Source: Streptomyces griseoaurantiacus
Lineage (GTDB): Bacteria > Actinomycetota > Actinomycetes > Streptomycetales > Streptomycetaceae
Reading direction: 5' to 3'
DNA: 64,000 nt
Assembly: GCA_014656015.1 (NCBI GenBank)
Contig: BNBP01000002.1
Span: 124,001-188,000 of the forward strand
This document shows, piece after piece, positions 59,254 to 64,000 of this stretch (its first letter is position 1; every line of letters begins with the position of its first letter). The notes under the pieces are model-generated. The model saw nothing but the letters and a program-made list of their open reading frames with translations, did no database searches and had not been told where the DNA came from. The position numbers were made by a program, and so were the translations under genes.

Positions 59254-61707
59254 ATGGCCCGCCGCAGCACCAAGACCCCGCCGCCCGACGACTCGTACGA
59301 GGAGCGGATCCTCGACATCGACGTCGTCGACGAGATGCAGGGCTCCTTCCTCGAGTACGCGTACTCGGTCATCTACTCGCGCGCCCTGCCCGACGCCCGG
59401 GACGGCCTCAAGCCGGTGCACCGCCGCATCGTCTACCAGATGAACGAGATGGGGCTGCGGCCCGACCGCGGCTACGTCAAGTGCGCCCGCGTCGTCGGGG
59501 AGGTCATGGGCAAGCTGCACCCGCACGGCGACGCGTCGATCTACGACGCCCTGGTCCGCATGGCGCAGCCCTTCTCGATGCGCGTCCCGCTGGTCGACGG
59601 CCACGGCAACTTCGGCTCGCTGGGCAATGACGACCCGCCGGCCGCCATGCGGTACACCGAGTGCCGGATGGCCGAGGCGACGAGCCTGATGACGGAGTCC
59701 ATCGAGGAGGACACCGTCGACTTCGGGCCGAACTACGACGGCCAGGAGCAGGAACCGGTGGCGCTGCCCGCCGCCTTCCCCAACCTGCTGGTCAACGGCG
59801 CCTCCGGGATCGCGGTCGGCATGGCCACGAACATGCCGCCGCACAACCTGCGCGAGGTGATCGCCGCCGCCCGGCATCTGATCCGGTATCCGAACGCGGA
59901 CCTGGACGCCCTGATGAAGCACGTCCCGGGCCCCGACCTGCCCACCGGCGGCCGGATCGTCGGGCTGTCCGGCATCCGGGACGCGTACGCCTCGGGCCGG
60001 GGCACCTTCAAGATCCGCGCCACGGTGGAGATCGACACGGTCACGGCCCGCCGCAAGGGCCTCGTCGTCACCGAACTGCCCTTCGCGGTCGGTCCGGAGA
60101 AGGTCATCTCCAAGATCAAGGATCTGGTCGGCGCCAAGAAGATCCAGGGCATCGCCGACGTCAAGGACCTCACCGACCGCGAGCACGGCCTGCGCCTGGT
60201 CATCGAGATCAAGAACGGCTTCGTGCCGGAGGCGGTCCTGGAGCAGCTCTACAAGCTGACCGCCATGGAGGAGTCCTTCGGCATCAACAACGTGGCCCTC
60301 GTCGACGGCCAGCCGCTGACGCTGGGTCTGAAGGAACTGCTGGAGGTCTACCTCGACCACCGGTTCGACGTGGTGCGGCGGCGCAGCGAGTTCCGGCGCG
60401 GCAAGCGGCGCGACCGCCTGCACCTGGTCGAGGGTCTGCTCACCGCCCTGGTGGACATCGACGAGGTGATCCGCCTGATCCGCTCCAGCGAGAACTCCGC
60501 ACAGGCCAAGGAGCGCCTGATCGAGCGGTTCGCACTGTCCGACGTGCAGACGCAGTACATCCTGGACACGCCGCTGCGCCGGCTGACCAAGTTCGACCGG
60601 ATCGAGCTGGAGTCGGAGAAGGAGCGGCTGAACGCCGAGATCGCGGAGCTGACCCGGATCCTGGACTCCGACACGGAGCTGCGCAAGCTGGTCTCCGCCG
60701 AACTGGCCGCCGTTTCGAAGAAGTTCGGCACCGACCGGCGCACGGTCCTGCTGGAGTCCTCGGGTGCGCCGGCCGCCGTGCCGCTGCAGGTGGCGGACGA
60801 CCCGTGCCGGGTGCTGCTGTCCTCGACGGGGCTGCTGGCACGGACGGCGGACGCCAACCCCTTCGCCGACGACGGCAAGGGCCGCCGCGTCAAGCACGAC
60901 CTGATCGTCTCCGCGGTCCCGGCGACGGCCCGCGGTGAGGTGGGCGTGGTGACCTCGGCCGGCCGGCTGCTGCGGGTCAACGTGGTCGATCTGCCCCAGC
61001 TCCCGGAGCAGACGGGCACGCCCAACCTCTCGGGCGGCGCCCCGCTGGCGGAGTTCGTCTCCCTGGACGCGGACGAGACGGTGGTGTGCCTGACCACGCT
61101 GGACGAGTCCTCCCCCGGCCTGGCGCTCGGCACCGAACAGGGGGTCGTCAAGCGGGTGGTGCCCGACTACCCCTCCAACAAGGAGGAGCTGGAGGTCATC
61201 ACCCTCAAGGAGGGCGACCGGATCGTCGGCGCCGCCGAACTGCGCACCGGCGAGGAGGACCTGGTCTTCATCACGGACGACGCCCAGCTCCTGCGCTACC
61301 AGGCCTCCCAGGTGCGCCCGCAGGGCCGCCCGGCCGGCGGCGTGGCGGGCATCAAGCTCACCCAGGGGGCCAAGGTCATCTCCTTCACGGCGGTGGATCC
61401 GGCCGCCGGCGCGGTGGTCTTCACGGTCGCCGGATCGCGCGGCACGCTGGACGACTCCGTGCAGACGACGGCCAAGGCCACACCGTTCGACCAGTACCCG
61501 CGCAAGGGGCGGGCGACGGGCGGCGTGCGCTGCCAGCGGTTCCTCAAGGGCGAGGACTGCCTGTCCTTCGCCTGGGCGGGTCCGGCCCCGGCGCGGGCGG
61601 CCCAGAAGAACGGGGCGCCGGCCGAACTGCCGGAGATCGACCCGCGCCGCGACGGCTCGGGGGTGTCCCTGGCGAAGACGGTGGCGGTGGTGGCGGGCCC
61701 GGCCTGA
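59254..61707 (+). CDS. parC: DNA topoisomerase IV subunit A (type IIA)
   Basis: The 817-residue subunit breaks and rejoins DNA with Tyr134 (MRYTECRM) as the active nucleophile. The quinolone-resistance region is GKLHPHGDASIYDALVRM (Ser95 and Asp98 intact). The C-terminal beta-pinwheel has the repeats VVTSAGRLLRVNVVDLP, VFITDDAQLLRYQASQVRPQGR and GVRCQRFLKGEDCLSFAWA. ATG 59254 follows AAGGAG. The choice of ParC over GyrA rests on the tail and on neighbours (M16 pair, CobW, ptsH); parE is not in the window. Confidence 0.93.
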   Translation: MARRSTKTPPPDDSYEERILDIDVVDEMQGSFLEYAYSVIYSRALPDARDGLKPVHRRIVYQMNEMGLRPDRGYVKCARVVGEVMGKLHPHGDASIYDALVRMAQPFSMRVPLVDGHGNFGSLGNDDPPAAMRYTECRMAEATSLMTESIEEDTVDFGPNYDGQEQEPVALPAAFPNLLVNGASGIAVGMATNMPPHNLREVIAAARHLIRYPNADLDALMKHVPGPDLPTGGRIVGLSGIRDAYASGRGTFKIRATVEIDTVTARRKGLVVTELPFAVGPEKVISKIKDLVGAKKIQGIADVKDLTDREHGLRLVIEIKNGFVPEAVLEQLYKLTAMEESFGINNVALVDGQPLTLGLKELLEVYLDHRFDVVRRRSEFRRGKRRDRLHLVEGLLTALVDIDEVIRLIRSSENSAQAKERLIERFALSDVQTQYILDTPLRRLTKFDRIELESEKERLNAEIAELTRILDSDTELRKLVSAELAAVSKKFGTDRRTVLLESSGAPAAVPLQVADDPCRVLLSSTGLLARTADANPFADDGKGRRVKHDLIVSAVPATARGEVGVVTSAGRLLRVNVVDLPQLPEQTGTPNLSGGAPLAEFVSLDADETVVCLTTLDESSPGLALGTEQGVVKRVVPDYPSNKEELEVITLKEGDRIVGAAELRTGEEDLVFITDDAQLLRYQASQVRPQGRPAGGVAGIKLTQGAKVISFTAVDPAAGAVVFTVAGSRGTLDDSVQTTAKATPFDQYPRKGRATGGVRCQRFLKGEDCLSFAWAGPAPARAAQKNGAPAELPEIDPRRDGSGVSLAKTVAVVAGPA

Positions 61708-61708
61708 C

Positions 61709-61748
61709 GGAGGGGGCGTTCGCCCGGCGGAGGGGGCGTTCGCCCGGC
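61709..61748. repeat. Two tandem 20-bp direct repeats after parC
   Basis: GGAGGGGGCGTTCGCCCGGC appears at 61709-61728 and 61729-61748, immediately downstream of the parC stop. Degenerate relatives (GTTCGCCCGG, GTTCACCCGG) continue to about 61800. Each unit can form a GCG..CGC hairpin, so the array may serve as a terminator. Confidence 0.75.
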
Positions 61749-61802
61749 CCGGCCGAGAGGTTCACCCGGCGGACGGGTTCGCCCGGCCGGGAGGGTGTTC
61801 GC

Positions 61803-63086
61803 CTAGTCGAGAGGGCGTTCGGGGCCCGGGCCGCCGTCCGGGTCCCGCGGGTCCGCGTCGGGGGCGTCCGCGTCGGGTGCGTCCGGATCCAGTGGCTCCG
61901 GGGTCGGTGGGTCCGGGGTCGGTGGGTCCAGGGCCGGTTCGTCCAGGCCCCGTGCGCCCGGGGCCTCCTCCGGGTCCGGCACGTAGCGCAGGACACCCCA
62001 CAGGGCGTGCTCGTCGATGTCCGGCGAGCCGTCCTCGCAGGCCTGGAGTTCCTTGCGCAGCGCGGGCGCGTCGAGACCGGTGCCGATCAGCACGAGCTGG
62101 GTCAGCCGGCCCCCGGTCTCCGCCCCGGCCCGTGCTCCGACTGCGACTGCGGCTCCGGCTCCGGCTCCGGCTCCGGCCCGGGCGTCCGGCCAGGGTTCCG
62201 GGGTGAAGCGCAGGAACCGCCCGACCGCGTGCACGGCGTAGCGGTTGCGGCGGTCGTGGGCGCCGAAGTCGACGTACCCCTTGATCCGGTACAGGCCCTC
62301 GGGGCGGCTGTCGAGGAAGGCCAGCAGCCGCTGCGGGTCGAGCGGCACACCGGAGACGAAGGACAGCGTGTCGTAGCCGGAGTGCGGGTGGGCGGCGTGG
62401 TCCTCGTCCTCCCGGGGGAGGTCGTCGAAGGAGAGCTGCCCGAGGCGTTCCTCGGAGGGCCGGCAGTCGAAGAGGAACTCGGGGTCGACGCGCCCGTAGG
62501 AGGCGGGGACGACGGCGGCCCGGTCGGTGAGCTCCCGTACGGTCTCCAGCACGCGCGCCCCGGCGCCGTCCGCGGCGGCCCGGTCCAGCTTGTTGACGAC
62601 GACCAGGTCGGCGAGGGCGAGGTGCCGGTCGATCTCGGGGTGCCGGGAGCGGGTGGATTCGAACTCGGCGGCGTCGACCACCTCGACGAGCCCGCCGTAG
62701 ACGACGTCGGGGTTCTCCCCGGCGAGCACCATCCGCACCAGTTCCCCCGGTTCGGCGAGCCCGCTGGCCTCGATGACGATCACGTCGACGCCGACCGAGG
62801 GCCGGGTCAGCCGCTCCAGATAGGCGTCGAGCTCGCTCGCGTCGACGGCACAGCACAGGCAGCCGTTGCCGAGCGAGACGGTGGAGTCGCCGAGTGCCCC
62901 CGCCACGGCCATGGCGTCGATCTCGACCGACCCGAAGTCGTTGACGACGGCACCGATGCGGCTGCCCCCGCTGTGGTGCAGCAGATGGTTGAGCAGGGTG
63001 GTCTTGCCGGAGCCGAGGAACCCGGCGAGGACCACGACCGGTACCTGCCGACGGCTCGGGCTCCGGTTCACCGGGCTCTGGTCCAC
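61803..63086 (-). CDS. CobW/CobD-family P-loop GTPase (metallochaperone)
   Basis: The 427-residue COG0523 protein delivers metal ions. P-loop GFLGSGKTT (22-30), NDFGSVEID switch, CLCC metal motif (Cys76, Cys78, Cys79), VIEASGLAEP and NKLD are present, with a CobW_C domain from about 250. Two low-complexity insertions disturb the C-terminal part: an Ala/Gly stretch (PDARAGAGAGAGAAVAVGARA) and a Pro/Asp tail (DAPDADAPDADPRDPD). GGAGGGG precedes GTG 63086. Substrate metal (zinc or cobalt) is not decided, and no Zur-type box is seen upstream. Confidence 0.92.
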   Translation of the reverse strand: MDQSPVNRSPSRRQVPVVVLAGFLGSGKTTLLNHLLHHSGGSRIGAVVNDFGSVEIDAMAVAGALGDSTVSLGNGCLCCAVDASELDAYLERLTRPSVGVDVIVIEASGLAEPGELVRMVLAGENPDVVYGGLVEVVDAAEFESTRSRHPEIDRHLALADLVVVNKLDRAAADGAGARVLETVRELTDRAAVVPASYGRVDPEFLFDCRPSEERLGQLSFDDLPREDEDHAAHPHSGYDTLSFVSGVPLDPQRLLAFLDSRPEGLYRIKGYVDFGAHDRRNRYAVHAVGRFLRFTPEPWPDARAGAGAGAGAAVAVGARAGAETGGRLTQLVLIGTGLDAPALRKELQACEDGSPDIDEHALWGVLRYVPDPEEAPGARGLDEPALDPPTPDPPTPEPLDPDAPDADAPDADPRDPDGGPGPERPLD

Positions 63087-63404
63087 CGTGCGACCCCTCC
63101 GTGCCGGCGCGCGTCCCGGACAACTCCGGAACACGCGCGAGAACTGCGCTGCCGTACCAGGATACGAGCCCTTCGGCACGCCCCGGGGTGTGCGCCGGTG
63201 CGCGGCGTGCGCGGGGCAGACGTTCCGCTTGGCGCCGGTCCGTGCGACCCTCGCTTCCCCCTGTGCGCCTTGTTTCCGCCTCCCCGCCGATCAGTGCTCC
63301 TATGCACCCTGGAGACGGCAAGCGTCGCCCACCGCTCGCCGGTCCCCGTCAGCCCTCCCGCATCCGACGGCCGGCGCACGGCCGCCTGGAATCGGGGGTT
63401 GCAC
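63087..63404. other. 318-bp divergent intergenic region
   Basis: It separates cobW and the DUF6082 gene. I see no palindrome or gene with coding third positions and no convincing promoter, so nothing further is claimed. Confidence 0.5.
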
Positions 63405-63926
63405 ATGACCGCACAGACCTCGGCGATACGGAGGCTCCGATCCGCGACCAGAGACACTCTGGCCGCGGCCGGACGCACCGTCACCGAGCGGTACGGCCGG
63501 AAACGACGGCGTGCGGCACTCGTGGAACAGCACCGGCTCCACTTCGACCTGCTGTGCAAGGCCATGGACGACCCCGCGCTCGCCGCCGTCCTGGACACCT
63601 ACGACGACGAGGTCCCGGCGGAGCGGCAGCGCCAGTACCTCTTCGCCAACGCCCTGTACGTCAACGCGCTGTACTTCCACCGCATCGGGGCCCTGAGCCT
63701 GGCCGAGCTGTACGGCCACGTACGGATGATGTGCCGCAACGCGGTCTTCCGGGAGTACTGGCAGGCGACCCGCAGGCACCGCGACAGCCTGCCCGCGTGG
63801 TCGGAGGAGGCGCGGATCGGCAGGATGATGGACGCCCTGGTGCGCGACATGGACGCGCTGGTCACCGAACAGGAGGACGGCGAGCACGAGGAATGGTGGG
63901 TGGTGGGCGAACCGCCATCCGAGTGA
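63405..63926 (+). CDS. DUF6082 family protein
   Basis: The 173-residue Streptomyces protein has a basic N-terminal helix (ATRDTLAAAGRTVTERYGRKRRRAALVEQHRLHFDLL) and then LFANALYVNALYFHRIGALSLAELYGHVRMMCRNAVFREYW, the signature of the family. The C-terminus is acidic. There is no enzymatic motif and no signal peptide. GGGGGTTGCAC precedes ATG 63405. Proteins of this family are usually orphan genes of unknown function. Confidence 0.85.
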   Translation: MTAQTSAIRRLRSATRDTLAAAGRTVTERYGRKRRRAALVEQHRLHFDLLCKAMDDPALAAVLDTYDDEVPAERQRQYLFANALYVNALYFHRIGALSLAELYGHVRMMCRNAVFREYWQATRRHRDSLPAWSEEARIGRMMDALVRDMDALVTEQEDGEHEEWWVVGEPPSE

Positions 63927-64000
63927 GGCGGGTTGCTCTTCGTCAACCACGGAAGTCCGCGTGAAGGCGCCTGTGGTGAGGGGCGCTATTCTACCCGCAG

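Noticed and set aside
1..64000. tRNA, CRISPR array, insertion sequence or prophage
   Set aside because: No cloverleaf with GGTTCGA arm, no regular spacer array, no transposase or phage protein was recognised.

Overview
The window is chromosomal DNA of a Streptomyces species or close relative. The evidence is very high GC with almost only G or C at third codon positions, frequent GTG starts, lineage-specific genes (sepH, cutRS, DUF4193, DUF3093, DUF3710, DUF5998, DUF6082) and a DasR-type dre site before ptsH. From memory, the gene order resembles the parC to kdpDE part of the S. coelicolor chromosome (about SCO5836 to SCO5880). I see no phage, insertion sequence, CRISPR array, rRNA or tRNA.

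Region 1 (1-9020). A peptidoglycan-binding efflux adaptor (cut by the window start) and a Cys-rich lipoprotein diverge from a response regulator/histidine kinase pair. A beta-helix membrane protein, a SpoIIE-type phosphatase and a short-chain dehydrogenase follow. A small gene next to them appears frame-broken by a 34-bp tandem repeat.

Region 2 (9021-13788). This is a compact accessory module: a TetR regulator, an AtzE-like amidase with its small AtzG-like partner, and, divergently, an MFS exporter and a metallo-beta-lactamase-fold hydrolase. Three related palindromes (before tetR and twice between the divergent operons) tie the module together.

Region 3 (13984-29505). A block conserved in actinobacteria contains a TRAM RNA methyltransferase, a KimA-like permease, two TrkA/CeoBC K+ channel regulators, DUF3159, OB-fold, DUF3710, dut, DUF3093 and DUF4193. 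Inserted in it are an acyltransferase, kdpE-kdpD and a lone ABC ATPase. Potassium homeostasis is the common theme.

Region 4 (29506-40960). It holds cutRS, an inositol-monophosphatase-family enzyme, hemH, an MFS gene with a candidate iron box, a sugar-lactone oxidase, sepH (cell division), a two-domain rhodanese and a two-domain VOC protein.

Region 5 (41015-46408). A probable conflict or signalling cassette contains a TPR-CHAT caspase-like protease coupled to a second TPR protein. Divergent from these, with only 23 bp between starts, are a small putative zinc-binding protein and a membrane protein.

Region 6 (46486-63926). It contains tdk, a phosphodiesterase-like enzyme with DUF5998, a GNAT/acyl-CoA-synthetase-like lysine acetyltransferase, ptsH, a secreted protein, a GntR regulator, an M23 endopeptidase behind a c-di-AMP (ydaO-type) riboswitch, an active/inactive M16 protease pair, parC, a CobW-type GTPase and a DUF6082 protein.
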